From: Vulcanisaeta souniana JCM 11219
GTDB lineage: Archaea; Thermoproteota; Thermoprotei; Thermoproteales; Thermocladiaceae
Reading direction: 5' to 3'
NCBI RefSeq assembly: GCF_026000775.1
Contig: NZ_AP026830.1
Coordinates: 248,001-312,000 of the forward strand
Length of the DNA stretch: 64,000 nt
The position numbers and the translations under genes are program-made. This document shows, piece after piece, positions 9,066 through 18,347 of the stretch. Position 1 is the first letter of the stretch, and every line of letters starts with the position of its first letter. The notes beneath the pieces are model-generated. The model made no database searches, was not told where the DNA came from, and saw only the letters and a program-made list of their open reading frames with translations.

Positions 9066-10811
9066 GTGTTATTGGGTGATCAACCTGGAAATGATAGGAG
9101 AAGGTGGGTTATAGGGTCTGCATGGCCGTACATATACACAGTGCCTCACCTAGGCAACCTAGTTGGTTCTATACTATCGGCTGATGTATTTACGAGGTAC
9201 CTGAGGCTTAGGGGCGATGACGTGATCTTCGTGTCTGGTTCTGACGAACATGGAACACCAATTGAGGTTGAGGCATTACAGCTTGGCATAAGGCCTAGGG
9301 AGTTAACGGATAGGATGCATGAGATAATAAAGAGGCTTTTTGAGTTATGGGAAATAGGCTTTGATAATTATACTAGGACTGAGTCAGAGGTCCATAAGGA
9401 GTTCGTTAAGGGGTTCTTTATGAAGCTCTATAATAATGGTTACGTGTTCACTAAGGAGGATGAGGTACCCTATTGCCCTAAGGATAAGATTTACCTACCC
9501 GATAGGTTCATAATAGGCACATGTCCCTACTGCGGTTATGATAAGGCACGCGGAGACCAGTGCGAGAATTGCGGCAGATTATTGGAACCGAAGCTCCTAA
9601 TAAACCCAAGGTGTGCAATATGCGGCTCTAAACCGACCTGGGTCAAGACAAGGCATTGGTACCTGGACCTAACGAAGCTTGAGGATAAGGTTAGGAAGTA
9701 CGTGGTGGAAAACACAGCATTACCCGAGAATGCCAGGCAAATGAGCCTGGGTATGCTGAAGGAGGGATTAAAGCCAAGGGCCATAACAAGGGATAATAAG
9801 TGGGGCATTGAGGCACCATTTCCTGGTGCAGAGGGTAAGACGATATATGTATGGCTTGAGGCTGTGCTAGGGTACATATCGGCCACAATAGAGTACCTTA
9901 GAAGCAAGGGCAATGAATCCGAGTGGAGAAGGTACTGGCTTGATCCCAGCACGAGGGTCGTGTTCTTCGTGGGTAAAGATAACATACCATTCCATGTAAT
10001 ACTACTGCCCGCAATGCTCATAGCCTCTGGGGATCCGTATGTAATGCCGTACACCACGGCATCAACCGAGTACCTACTATTTGAGGGTAAGAAGTTCTCC
10101 AAGAGCCAGAGGATTGGCGTTTGGGCAGACGAGGCACTTGCCTTGATGCCAACTGATTACTGGAGGTTCGTATTAATATACCAAAGACCAGAGGGTAGGG
10201 ACACGAGCTTCTCCTGGCATCAAACCCTGGAATTAATAAATTCAATACTTAATGACGTAATTGGTAACTTCATACACAGGGTCCTTTCATTCATCATCAT
10301 GAGGTTCAATGGAGAGGTACCCAGTGGTTCATTAGGTGATGCTGATATTAAGTACAGGGATGAGGCACTAAATCATTTCAGGAGTTCTGAGGAGCACTAT
10401 GAAAGAATTGAGCTTAAGGATGCACTGTTGGAGACAGTAGAGATTGCTAGGGTTGGCAATAGGTACCTAAACGAGAGACAGCCCTGGGAACTAATAAAGA
10501 GCAATAGGAATGAAGCGGGGGCGGTCATGCTTAATGCGTTCCACATGGTTAAGATGCTATCCATTGGGCTGTGGCCTGTGATGCCAAGGTCTATGGAGGA
10601 TCTATGGGCCATGTCAGGTTTCGGTAAGTTGACCTGGAAGGATGCATACGAACCACCCAGGCCTGGAATAAGGGTTAGTAATGTGAGGCCATTATTCAGG
10701 AAGATTAGCTATGATGAGTTCAAGGAAATGATGAAGAAACTAGATGATATAAGGAATACTAAGGACAAGGGTAAGTACCCATGGACTCAGGTATACATGG
10801 TCAATCAGTAA
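9066..10811 (+). CDS. metG: Methionyl-tRNA synthetase
   Basis: Charges tRNA-Met with methionine. Class I signatures are present: the HIGH region appears as [17 protein letters not shown] near residue 20, and KMSKS as [12 protein letters not shown] near residue 340. Zinc-knuckle cysteines lie in the connective-peptide insertion ([27 protein letters not shown]). The anticodon-binding helical domain occupies the last ~180 residues ([21 protein letters not shown]). At 581 aa it lacks the C-terminal tRNA-binding EMAP-like domain, which in archaea is often separate. The start is a GTG at 9066; no ATG lies before the conserved VIGSAWPY block. Confidence 0.96.
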   Translation: MLLGDQPGNDRRRWVIGSAWPYIYTVPHLGNLVGSILSADVFTRYLRLRGDDVIFVSGSDEHGTPIEVEALQLGIRPRELTDRMHEIIKRLFELWEIGFDNYTRTESEVHKEFVKGFFMKLYNNGYVFTKEDEVPYCPKDKIYLPDRFIIGTCPYCGYDKARGDQCENCGRLLEPKLLINPRCAICGSKPTWVKTRHWYLDLTKLEDKVRKYVVENTALPENARQMSLGMLKEGLKPRAITRDNKWGIEAPFPGAEGKTIYVWLEAVLGYISATIEYLRSKGNESEWRRYWLDPSTRVVFFVGKDNIPFHVILLPAMLIASGDPYVMPYTTASTEYLLFEGKKFSKSQRIGVWADEALALMPTDYWRFVLIYQRPEGRDTSFSWHQTLELINSILNDVIGNFIHRVLSFIIMRFNGEVPSGSLGDADIKYRDEALNHFRSSEEHYERIELKDALLETVEIARVGNRYLNERQPWELIKSNRNEAGAVMLNAFHMVKMLSIGLWPVMPRSMEDLWAMSGFGKLTWKDAYEPPRPGIRVSNVRPLFRKISYDEFKEMMKKLDDIRNTKDKGKYPWTQVYMVNQ

Positions 10812-10877
10812 TACGTGAGAGATACCGATAAAAAACACGTGGTAGTAAAATAAATTGCGAAAACCCGTTACTGATCA

Positions 10878-11417
10878 ATGGCGGTTCTCGCAAGAAATGA
10901 GTTACTAAAACTCATTAAGGATGGAGTATTATCAATAGAACCCTTTAGTGAGGATGTTGTTAGGGAAAATGGACTTGATCTAAGAGTAGGCACTGAATAC
11001 GCAATATACGCCTTCGATGGACAAGTAATAGATCCATGCGAACTGGAGAGCACAAGGCATTTGTTCAGTATTGTTGAAGCTAAGGACGGTAGAATCGTAA
11101 TACCACCAAGAAGTTTCGCATTACTAACTACCATGGAGTACGTGAAGTTCCCAAAGGACGTAGTCGGCTTCTGCAACCTACGTTCAACTCTCGCCAGATA
11201 CGGCCTCAGTGTACCACCGACAATAATTGACGCGGGCTTCGAGGGCAACGTGACGATAGAGGTCATAAACAATAGCGGTAACTACATGGTTCTTAGGCCC
11301 CGCATGAGATTCCTACACGTGGTTCCGGTTAGAGCTATTGGCGAAGCGAAGTACCTTGGTAAGTACCTGGGACAGAGGGGAGTCACGCCGCCAAAGGGCA
11401 TGAAAGGCGAGTGCTGA
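10878..11417 (+). CDS. dcd: dCTP deaminase / dUTPase-superfamily protein
   Basis: Homotrimeric nucleotide enzyme that deaminates dCTP to dUTP, or in bifunctional forms releases dUMP. Family blocks are visible: RENGLDLRVG, IVIPPRSFALLTTMEYVKFP, CNLRSTLARYGLSVPPTIIDAGFEGNVTIEVIN, with the general-base Glu in the last block. The 179-aa length matches archaeal Dcd. The Ser-Arg-Ser active-site segment reads LRSTLARYG, and deaminase versus pure dUTPase activity cannot be decided from this. Convergent with the fucose-isomerase-like gene, only two bases apart. Confidence 0.85.
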   Translation: MAVLARNELLKLIKDGVLSIEPFSEDVVRENGLDLRVGTEYAIYAFDGQVIDPCELESTRHLFSIVEAKDGRIVIPPRSFALLTTMEYVKFPKDVVGFCNLRSTLARYGLSVPPTIIDAGFEGNVTIEVINNSGNYMVLRPRMRFLHVVPVRAIGEAKYLGKYLGQRGVTPPKGMKGEC

Positions 11418-11419
11418 GT

Positions 11420-12610
11420 CTATGGTGTATACTTAACGACTTCCATACCAAGGACACTGGCTATGGTCTCCAGCTCTCTAGTTACGTTGCCGGGTATTAT
11501 GACGTGGTGATTATACGGTGCCAGTCTAAGGATGACTGATGAATTAATGCCAAGATCGAGCACTGCCTGCGTTCTGCACATCCTATCACTCAGTAACCCT
11601 GACTCAATAACCTTAGCGTTGAAGATCCCCATCCTCCTGAAATCACTTGAGACGGAAACTCCAGTTACCTCATTAAATAGCAACTTACCAGTTAAACCAT
11701 AACTAAACCCTGATTCAAAGTGTGTAACTGCCCTGGCATTGCTAACCATGTTAAGGGCTATGGTGCAGTGGGCCATCGTGACTCTACTTCCCTCAATGCG
11801 GTTCGTATTTGCAATCCAACCACTATAACCAGTTAACTCCCTTGCAATGATCATGGAGAACAACGCCCTTAAGTCGGCTTCGCATGCTGCTATCAACCCC
11901 TCCTCATTGAGCCTAGCCAGCGCCAGGCATGGAGTGACCCTATGCTTGACCAGGTATGGGAAGCAATTAATGGCTAGGGCATCATACTTACCATAAAGAC
12001 TACGCATGGCGGCATATATCTCACCAACGTTCCTAAGTTTCTCATCACTAACCTCAAACTTAACCCTACCTTTGGTGTGGTTCATGAATTCGGTGGCGAT
12101 CTTCTCATCAGCATTGTTTATCAATTCCTCAAGGTTCTCCATGGGTATGGTATCAACCCTAGCCTCAACCCTATCCTCAAACGCCTTGGCCACGTTATCC
12201 TTAGCTCCAACACCAAGCAGGGCAACCCTAACACCTAGTATTGATGCAATGGCTCTGGTAACTCTCAATGCATAATCGATACCGCTTAGATCATCTAGAT
12301 GTAGAATCCCTGAGTCAATACCAATTTCACTAAGTATGGCTTTCGCGTCAAGGGCCGAGGCCAGGCTATTAAAATCTGGGTGAGAAACGAGTAATAATCT
12401 ACGTAACCCATAATCTTCAGCAAACTCCCTAACCAGGCGACTAACACCACCAGACAGTATTAAGGCTGTGACGAACGCATTATTAATATCCAACCCTCTT
12501 AGTTCATCGGTACTAGTTACAATCCTATCAATACCCCTAACTGCGGGAACTCTGTCCCTGTGCAACGAGGACACAAATCCCAAAACAATAATTCTCCTCA
12601 TACCACTCAA
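11420..12610 (-). CDS. L-fucose/L-arabinose isomerase-like protein
   Basis: A 396-aa protein whose C-terminal half looks like the fucose-isomerase-type domain: CEADLRALFSMIIARELTGY, MAHCTIALN, VSSDFRRMGIFNAKVIESGL, MCRTQAVL. The N-terminal ~180 residues form a Rossmann-like alpha/beta region with LILSGGVSRLV and LLLVSHPDF. Family members isomerise aldoses and ketoses, but many archaeal homologues are uncharacterised, so the substrate is open. The start overlaps the stop of the dehydratase gene by four bases, indicating an operon. A sugar kinase (35509-37053) and a class II aldolase (43211-43786), the other enzyme types of a fucose-like pathway, lie elsewhere in the window, unlinked. Confidence 0.6.
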   Translation of the reverse strand: MSGMRRIIVLGFVSSLHRDRVPAVRGIDRIVTSTDELRGLDINNAFVTALILSGGVSRLVREFAEDYGLRRLLLVSHPDFNSLASALDAKAILSEIGIDSGILHLDDLSGIDYALRVTRAIASILGVRVALLGVGAKDNVAKAFEDRVEARVDTIPMENLEELINNADEKIATEFMNHTKGRVKFEVSDEKLRNVGEIYAAMRSLYGKYDALAINCFPYLVKHRVTPCLALARLNEEGLIAACEADLRALFSMIIARELTGYSGWIANTNRIEGSRVTMAHCTIALNMVSNARAVTHFESGFSYGLTGKLLFNEVTGVSVSSDFRRMGIFNAKVIESGLLSDRMCRTQAVLDLGINSSVILRLAPYNHHVIIPGNVTRELETIASVLGMEVVKYTP

Positions 12611-13563
12611 TAATTCTCAAGGGCCTTCATAAATAGTTCTGGGTCAATATTACCGCCAGTAACCATGACAACGACCTTCTTACTCACCAACTGACTCCTC
12701 AACTTCATGGCAGCGGCCAACGCAGCAGCACCCGCCAGCTCCGCGACCTGCCCAGCGTTAAGGGCTAATTCCTTAATGGCCCTGAGCATCTCATCATCAC
12801 TAACGAGAACCACATCATCAATCCTACCCCTCAATATGCTGAACGGCAACTCATAGGCCCTAGCCGTGGCCAAGCCCTCAGCAATAGTCCTAGCATAACC
12901 CACGGAGACTAACCGACCCTCCTTAAGCGATAAGTAAACACTTGGCGCGCCCTCGGCCTGTACACCTATGACCTTAATTGATGGACTAACGGATTTATAG
13001 ACAATCACGGCACTCGAAGCCCCCGAGCCACCGCCTATTGGGTTAATCACCACATCAACGTCAGGCAAATCCTCAATAACCTCTAGGTGCATCGTACCAA
13101 CCCCTGGATAGAGCAGTGGCTCATTGGTGCTATGCACGAATAGTAAGCCCTCCCTATTGGCAAGGCTCATTGCGTAGTCCAAGGCCTCATCAAACACCTT
13201 ACCGTGAAATACTATTTCAGCGCCCAAGTCCTTTAAAGCCTCAACCTTAACCCTGGACACGCCCTCGGGCATTACTATCACGACCCTGGCACCAATCAAC
13301 TTACCGGCGTAAGCAACGGACTGCGCGTGATTACCCGTGGACGCCGCAATCAACCCTCTCCTCTGCGCCTCATCCCTCCTAACCATCACGAAATACACAC
13401 CACCCCTAACCTTAAACGCCCTGGTTGGCTGAAGATTCTCAAGCTTCAGGTAAACATCAAAGTCAAGCAACCTAGATAACTGACGTGAATAGACGAGGGG
13501 AGTCCTCAGCAAGTACCTACTAATCACCTGCCTAGCCCTATAAACGTCCGACAACGAAAACAT
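12607..13563 (-). CDS. Threonine/serine dehydratase-like PLP enzyme (fold type II)
   Basis: Beta-elimination enzyme of the threonine dehydratase/serine racemase group; it would convert threonine (or serine) to the 2-oxo acid and ammonia. The PLP lysine lies in NLQPTRAFKVRGGVYF near residue 50. The Asn-loop is AASTGNHAQSVAYAG, the phosphate-binding glycine loop NPIGGGSGASSA, and a C-terminal VMVTGGNIDP is present. There is no C-terminal ACT regulatory domain, so it is the short catabolic type. ATG 13563 is preferred over 13572 because a TATA-like CTTATTTAG lies about 27 bases upstream. First gene of a two-gene unit with the fucose-isomerase-like protein. Confidence 0.88.
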   Translation of the reverse strand: MFSLSDVYRARQVISRYLLRTPLVYSRQLSRLLDFDVYLKLENLQPTRAFKVRGGVYFVMVRRDEAQRRGLIAASTGNHAQSVAYAGKLIGARVVIVMPEGVSRVKVEALKDLGAEIVFHGKVFDEALDYAMSLANREGLLFVHSTNEPLLYPGVGTMHLEVIEDLPDVDVVINPIGGGSGASSAVIVYKSVSPSIKVIGVQAEGAPSVYLSLKEGRLVSVGYARTIAEGLATARAYELPFSILRGRIDDVVLVSDDEMLRAIKELALNAGQVAELAGAAALAAAMKLRSQLVSKKVVVMVTGGNIDPELFMKALENY

Positions 13564-13701
13564 TAGAAGCATTAACGCTACACCCTAAATAAGCTTTACA
13601 ACCCGCGGTGAAGTCCTACCGAAATTTAAACAGAACATTGGGTAACAGCGCATCACCCTTATTTAATTCCTACCTAATCACGAAGCTAAAAACCAAACCT
13701 A

Positions 13702-14044
13702 CTCGATTCACTTTCTCTGAATAGCCGAAGTTAAAAAAAAGTCCCGTGAAATAATAGATTCTGATGGTTATGGGTTTGGGAAGGGGGTGGTTGTTGGTGG
13801 TTTTGGTTGTTGTCGCTGTCCTTTCCTTGGTCTTTGCTTTCCACGTGGCTAATAGGTTGGGGGGTGAGGTCGTTGGTCAGGCAAGTCCTAATGCCGTAGG
13901 TGGGTCAGCATTGGTAAGTATTAACGTGCCTATTTACGTTGTTGGGCCGGCAACACTCATTCAGGGATTAATCAACGCGGGCATAAACCAATCAACAATC
14001 AAACCAACAACCACAAACCAATTAACAACCCTACCAAACAATAG
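13702..14044 (+). repeat. 343-bp inverted repeat, left arm
   Basis: This arm matches the right arm (17025-17366) in inverted orientation. Base-by-base comparison finds one difference, an A8 run here against A7 there, upstream of the start codon. It contains the promoter region (GAAGTTAAAAAAAA about 30 bases before the ATG at 13764) and the first ~94 codons of the gene, ending precisely in codons for LTTLPNNS. Identity stops abruptly at both edges. The arms enclose about 2.98 kb. Confidence 0.97.
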
Positions 14045-15335
14045 TGTTGTTGTTATTGATTGGGATTCTTTATTGAGCTATTCGGGTAGTGATTACTCGG
14101 TAATTACTGGCGTCCTGAATGTACTATTTAGGAGGGGTGACTTGGTGATTATTCACGTATCAAGTACTGAGGAAAGCCCATTGGCAATGTTGGCCTTGGC
14201 TCAGTCATGGGCCAAGGCCTACGGCAGTAAAATAACGACCTACCCAATCATCGCCGGGCAGTACCTCTCAGCCTTCGGCAGCAAAAACGCACTAGTATTC
14301 GGCAGTAGCTACAAAACCAAAGACATAATAGGCATAATAACTAACTACCAACGAACAATCAGTACATGGGGTCGTGAAGTAGGGTCAAACCAGGTATCGC
14401 CTCTTAATATTTACGAACAATATGAGTTACAGAGTACGACATTAACGAATGTTGATCCGTGCCAGAAGTATGTTCAAAATGAGAATAGCCTAGGCGGTGT
14501 CGTCTTTGATTATCAACCTTATTATAATGGCGTTGATACCGAGGCTTATAATGATGGCAATGGCACCCTTTACTACGATACGTGCATATTCGTTTATAAC
14601 GGCAATGGGGAACCATATATACCCGCCGGCGCTGCGCCGTATTACTCTGTGGCAACTGCCGCATGGATCGCCTATTCACCGTCAAGCACCATGATTAGTA
14701 ACAATGGCTACATAAACTACTTCATAGGCACCATGGACCATGAGCTGGGGTGGGATGATTACCAAAGCGGCACCACTAATTCATACCTAGAGTATGAGAG
14801 TGGTGCGAACCCGGCATCAACGTCATCAAATTACGTCGTGAGATTCACAGTCGAGTTTGGAACTGGTGGTGTGAATATGGCATTCGAGGTTGAGTATAGT
14901 GAATCGCCATCATCCGTCAGGATTCAGAGTGAGAATACAGCGCCAACTACGAATACGGCAGCTTTTAATAACACCTGGCGGTTCTACATGGGTGAAAGCC
15001 AACAGGCTAATCAGAAGTACATAGTGGCATTCGCCGAGGACGCCGATGAGTGGGTACTACCGCAGGGGCTCAATACTTATCAAACCGCCACCTTTAACAA
15101 TGAATTAGGCGTTAATCTAGTCACGTCGGTGCAGGACATACCGTGCACTGCATGGGTCTATAACTACGAGGTTATATGGACCCAAATCCAGTGGGTACTA
15201 CAGTACAACCCAGGTTCATCACCACCAACAGGCTTCAGCGCTCAGATAGTAAATCAACAAAGCCCGTACGACATAACCGGAGTAACATCATACAGCGAAT
15301 CCATACCATACACCTGCGGTGACATAATAACATAG
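13764..15335 (+). CDS. Membrane-anchored extracellular protein, inverted-repeat paralog A
   Basis: Unknown function. Residues 5-30 are a strong hydrophobic segment (GWLLVVLVVVAVLSLVFAF) after a short basic N-terminus: a signal anchor or uncleaved signal peptide. The rest (523 aa) is predicted outside the cell, rich in Ser, Thr, Asn, Tyr and Gly. Landmarks shared with paralog B are a Rossmann-like block (VVVIDWDSLLS, AQSWAKAYG), DPCQKY, EAYNDGNGTLYYDTC, SNNGYINYFIG, and near the end TGVTSYSESIPYTCG. Four or more cysteines are conserved between the two, suggesting disulfides. The first ~94 codons are identical to paralog B at DNA level and the remainder is diverged. Surface-layer accessory or adhesin-like roles are guesses. 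Confidence 0.8.
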   Translation: MVMGLGRGWLLVVLVVVAVLSLVFAFHVANRLGGEVVGQASPNAVGGSALVSINVPIYVVGPATLIQGLINAGINQSTIKPTTTNQLTTLPNNSVVVIDWDSLLSYSGSDYSVITGVLNVLFRRGDLVIIHVSSTEESPLAMLALAQSWAKAYGSKITTYPIIAGQYLSAFGSKNALVFGSSYKTKDIIGIITNYQRTISTWGREVGSNQVSPLNIYEQYELQSTTLTNVDPCQKYVQNENSLGGVVFDYQPYYNGVDTEAYNDGNGTLYYDTCIFVYNGNGEPYIPAGAAPYYSVATAAWIAYSPSSTMISNNGYINYFIGTMDHELGWDDYQSGTTNSYLEYESGANPASTSSNYVVRFTVEFGTGGVNMAFEVEYSESPSSVRIQSENTAPTTNTAAFNNTWRFYMGESQQANQKYIVAFAEDADEWVLPQGLNTYQTATFNNELGVNLVTSVQDIPCTAWVYNYEVIWTQIQWVLQYNPGSSPPTGFSAQIVNQQSPYDITGVTSYSESIPYTCGDIIT

Positions 15336-15386
15336 TTTAGCTAGTAATGCTTTATCTTCCTCAAAATGGTGATTTCTTGGTCTTAA

Positions 15387-15530
15387 TCAATATTCCAATG
15401 CGTGGGCCAGGGTCAATCCTTCGAGGACTAAGGCTGGGCTGTCGTGGACTGAGACCCTACTAAGATCCGCAACATCCAGCGCATTATCTTCCAACAAACA
15501 CGAAGTGCATAAAGGCAAGAGGGAAAAGGG
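15387..15530 (-). pseudogene. Possible gene remnant between the two paralogs
   Basis: The 320-bp gap between the convergent paralogs has no full gene. On the minus strand an open stretch ending in TGA at 15387 encodes text that looks coding (LCTSCLLEDNALDVADLSR, then PALVLEGLTLAHALEY) with no start and a stop just upstream. A second open stretch directly beyond the stop of paralog B (about 15558-15654, +1 frame) reads SYEFNYQVYISNLSSYYPAP and resembles the composition of the paralogs' C-termini. Both could be leftovers of recombined cassettes, or chance. Confidence 0.25.
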
Positions 15531-15655
15531 AAATGTTTGCTCTTAGATTCTTGGGTTATGAGCATGGGCCTGCATTGAAATCTGCGTAGAGTGTGGGTGC
15601 TGGGTAGTAACTGCTTAAGTTGCTTATGTAAACCTGGTAATTAAACTCATAAGAC

Positions 15656-17305
15656 CTATTTACTCAGGAATGGACATATTATGGGCACCGCATATGACGT
15701 TACACCGGTTACGTAGGAATATGGTGAGCCATATATGTATGATTGACCTGATATGCTAGCTGCTGTGCTTGATTGCGGGGTAACAATGACCACCCACTTA
15801 ATATCGGCCCAGATAGTTTGATAAACCTCATAGGCGCATGGGTATTGTGCCGTGACCACATTATTCTCAAAATCAACATTGAACACAGCCGTGTTCTGCG
15901 ATGTTAAACTTGATAAGTATATGTTAGCCGGTGTTAGGTCTTCAAAGGAATTTGGGAAATCCCGCTGATTAGCACCATAACCTATGTTGAAGATCCACGT
16001 AATGTTAGCCACCTCTACAGTCCAGCCATTAAAACTTGTTGTCTCGGCAGGGCTAAGTGAACCACTAATACTCTCACTAGTACCGGTGGGTAATGATATG
16101 CTAACACTAACGCTTGGAATTCCCGTAACGGTTACACCAAACGACACGGTGTAGCTAGCCGTATTACTTGTTGATGGTGGATTCCACGAACTAGGACTGA
16201 ACGTACCACCACCTTGATCACCAATGAATGCGTTGGTTGCACCGGCGCTGTATTGTTGATATCCGTAATAATAATCAATAGCCCCTAGCTGTGAAACAAT
16301 ATAACCATTATTACCATACATAGTTGAGGATTCATAATAATTCTCATAGCCAAGAACCTGAGCCGCTAGATAATAAGTTGGGTTATATCCACCTAGCTGC
16401 TCCTCATTAATCGAGTTAGCCACGGCGAGACATGTATCCCAATAGAACGTTCCATTGCCGTCGGTATACCCCTCTACACCACTATCCGATATACCAACCC
16501 ACATTGGTGTTGTCCATATGAGGGTACTACTGCTTGTCGAATAAACACCAGGTGCGGGGTTTGAATAAGAACCGCCAATGTATTTCTCATACTCGGCATA
16601 ACATGGATCTTTCAACCTAAGGATAGGCTTCATAATACCTACTATGAACTGCGGTAGTTGGTTTAGGTATATTGGGCCTATGATCAGGCCTCTTGGTCTA
16701 ACCCACTTTACAACGAACACCGCTGGCTCTCTATCGCTCACTGGGATTACTGGGTAAGCAATTAAATAGTCTGGGACTTCCTCCCTGAGCATTACGCCGT
16801 TTAAAATCAACCCATTATTAATTGCCTTAGCCCATGAATAGGCTAGTACGAATTCGATGATGCCCTCATCACTTGCGTTTGCATATATACCAACAATATC
16901 ACCCCTGGCAATTGCGTTAGCCAGCCCGTGAATCACCGGGCTTGTTAGGTTAACCTTGACCTTATCACCTGAGTCGTTCATTATGATGCTCGGTTTTATT
17001 ATTGACCAGTCGATGATTATTATGCTATTGTTTGGTAGGGTTGTTAATTGGTTTGTGGTTGTTGGTTTGATTGTTGATTGGTTTATGCCCGCGTTGATTA
17101 ATCCCTGAATGAGTGTTGCCGGCCCAACAACGTAAATAGGCACGTTAATACTTACCAATGCTGACCCACCTACGGCATTAGGACTTGCCTGACCAACGAC
17201 CTCACCCCCCAACCTATTAGCCACGTGGAAAGCAAAGACCAAGGAAAGGACAGCGACAACAACCAAAACCACCAACAACCACCCCCTTCCCAAACCCATA
17301 ACCAT
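15656..17305 (-). CDS. Membrane-anchored extracellular protein, inverted-repeat paralog B
   Basis: Convergent paralog of the 13764-15335 gene, 549 aa, with the same first ~94 residues including the hydrophobic anchor at residues 5-30. After LTTLPNNS the sequence diverges but stays homologous: IIIIDWSII, VLAYSWAKAI, DPCYAEY, EGYTDGNGTFYWDTC, NNGYIVSQLGAIDYYYGYQQYS and TGVTSYAVPIICPF align with paralog A. It carries a segment, DREPAVFVVKWVRPRG, with no clear equivalent in A. Function unknown; predicted membrane-tethered and external. Its promoter lies in the repeat, so the two copies should be regulated alike unless sequence beyond 17366 matters. Confidence 0.8.
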   Translation of the reverse strand: MVMGLGRGWLLVVLVVVAVLSLVFAFHVANRLGGEVVGQASPNAVGGSALVSINVPIYVVGPATLIQGLINAGINQSTIKPTTTNQLTTLPNNSIIIIDWSIIKPSIIMNDSGDKVKVNLTSPVIHGLANAIARGDIVGIYANASDEGIIEFVLAYSWAKAINNGLILNGVMLREEVPDYLIAYPVIPVSDREPAVFVVKWVRPRGLIIGPIYLNQLPQFIVGIMKPILRLKDPCYAEYEKYIGGSYSNPAPGVYSTSSSTLIWTTPMWVGISDSGVEGYTDGNGTFYWDTCLAVANSINEEQLGGYNPTYYLAAQVLGYENYYESSTMYGNNGYIVSQLGAIDYYYGYQQYSAGATNAFIGDQGGGTFSPSSWNPPSTSNTASYTVSFGVTVTGIPSVSVSISLPTGTSESISGSLSPAETTSFNGWTVEVANITWIFNIGYGANQRDFPNSFEDLTPANIYLSSLTSQNTAVFNVDFENNVVTAQYPCAYEVYQTIWADIKWVVIVTPQSSTAASISGQSYIYGSPYSYVTGVTSYAVPIICPFLSK

Positions 17306-17366
17306 CAGAATCTATTATTTCACGGGACTTTTTTTAACTTCGGCTATTCAGAGAAAGTGAATCGAG
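17025..17366 (-). repeat. 342-bp inverted repeat, right arm
   Basis: Reverse complement of 13702-14044 with one single-base length difference in an A run. It covers the promoter and first ~94 codons of paralog B. Bases on either side (GCTCG against ACTCG outside; CATAATAATC against TGTTGTTGTT inside) show that the homology ends within one or two bases. Confidence 0.97.
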
Positions 17367-17683
17367 CAAGTTCAGTTTTTCAGTCCTGTAACTAATACCT
17401 ACTTGAGTGATTGACGATTTATTGCCTAAATGTGACGTAGAATTCGATGAATAATGGTTAGCTTAAGAGCCGTATAGTGTAATCGTTATTCATGAAGCCC
17501 ATTTTTCATTATCCACATTACTTCCTCTAGAACGAGGGATGTGGGTATTAAATCATGAAATTTCGCTATCAAGAGTCTCTCATAAGGGCGTTGGAAGTCA
17601 ATGAACGAGTAATTCAAGGGACGAAACCCAAATTAACTGGGAACAAACCCAGTGCATTAAGAAACAGGGAAAAGAATGACCCG
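17367..17683. other. Intergenic region, no gene found
   Basis: Between the right repeat arm and tRNA-Ala. Only short open frames occur; one on the plus strand (from about 17555) runs through the tRNA and is not credible. A 12-base direct repeat CAGGGAAAAGAA occurs at 17665-17676 and again at 17760-17771, flanking the tRNA. Confidence 0.6.
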
Positions 17684-17760
17684 TGGTGGACCGGCCGGGA
17701 TTTGAACCCGGGTTCTCCCGCGTGCGAGGCGGGCATCCTTCCAGGCTAGACTACCGGCCC
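17684..17760 (-). tRNA. tRNA-Ala (anticodon CGC)
   Basis: The minus strand folds as a standard cloverleaf: acceptor GGGCCGG/CCGGTCC with the G3:U70 pair that identifies alanine tRNAs, D-stem GTCT/GGAT, anticodon stem CCCGC/GCGGG around the loop CTCGCAC (anticodon CGC), T-stem CCGGG/CCCGG with loop TTCAAAT. Discriminator A and a CCA are encoded. No intron is seen, although tRNA introns are frequent in Thermoproteales. Confidence 0.96.
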
Positions 17761-17864
17761 AGGGAAAAGAACGGATTATTGGGAATTTAAGCTTTTAGCC
17801 TTGGGTTGTTGCGGTGATGATTTTGTTGTTTTTGAGTGGGTTATTGGCTTATGTGTGTCTCGTA

Positions 17865-18347
17865 TCATGGGGAGTATTTCTTATTTAATTCATCAACTAT
17901 GCGTATTACCTCTTCATAGGGTGGTTCAACACCTGGGTTATCGCTAACCCACTTGTGGACTACAGTGCCTTTGGGGTCGAGTATGAGTACGGCCCTTTTG
18001 GCGACGCCCTTAAGGCCGAGTAGGTTCTCGTGGACGATTCCATACTTCGTAATCATCTCTTTATTGAAGTCGCTTAATAATGTGAAGTTTAGCCTATTTG
18101 CTTCCTTAAATGCCTTGAGTGTGAATGGTGTGTCCACGCTTACAGCTATAACCTCGGCATTTGCCTTGTTTAGTAGCGCCATCCTATCCCTGAAGGTGCA
18201 TAACTCCTTTGTGCATACTGGAGAGAAGGCTGCTGGGAAGGTTAGTATGACTACGAACCTCTTACCGAGGAATTCGGATAACTTCCTTGGTTTTAACTCC
18301 GTGTCCAGGAGCTCAAAGTCCGGAGCCTTTTCCCCAATCTCAACCAT
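17865..18347 (-). CDS. Peroxiredoxin (AhpC/TSA, BCP-like)
   Basis: Thiol peroxidase that reduces hydrogen peroxide and organic peroxides. The thioredoxin fold is marked by GEKAPDFELLDTE near the N-terminus. The peroxidatic site is TFPAAFSPVCTKELCTF (Cys near residue 45), with a second Cys five residues later and the distal Arg in GVAKRAVLILD. The frame continues upstream to 18401, but ATG 18347 gives the family start (MVEIGEKAPDF), and AATTATTTAAGG lies about 30 bases before it. 160 aa, normal for the BCP/Prx-Q-like class. The electron donor is not evident nearby. Confidence 0.93.
   Translation of the reverse strand: MVEIGEKAPDFELLDTELKPRKLSEFLGKRFVVILTFPAAFSPVCTKELCTFRDRMALLNKANAEVIAVSVDTPFTLKAFKEANRLNFTLLSDFNKEMITKYGIVHENLLGLKGVAKRAVLILDPKGTVVHKWVSDNPGVEPPYEEVIRIVDELNKKYSP

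Noticed and set aside
14404-14694. Overlapping open frames on both strands inside paralog A
   Set aside because: Shadows of the main frame; low-complexity translations with no promoter.
17555-17749. Open frame of 64 codons on the plus strand
   Set aside because: It runs through the complement of tRNA-Ala; its RDLNPGSPACEAG end is the typical false translation of a tRNA gene.
17805-17860. GTGATGA as a C box of an sRNA after the peroxiredoxin gene
   Set aside because: A perfect C box, but no D or D' box within 30 bases.
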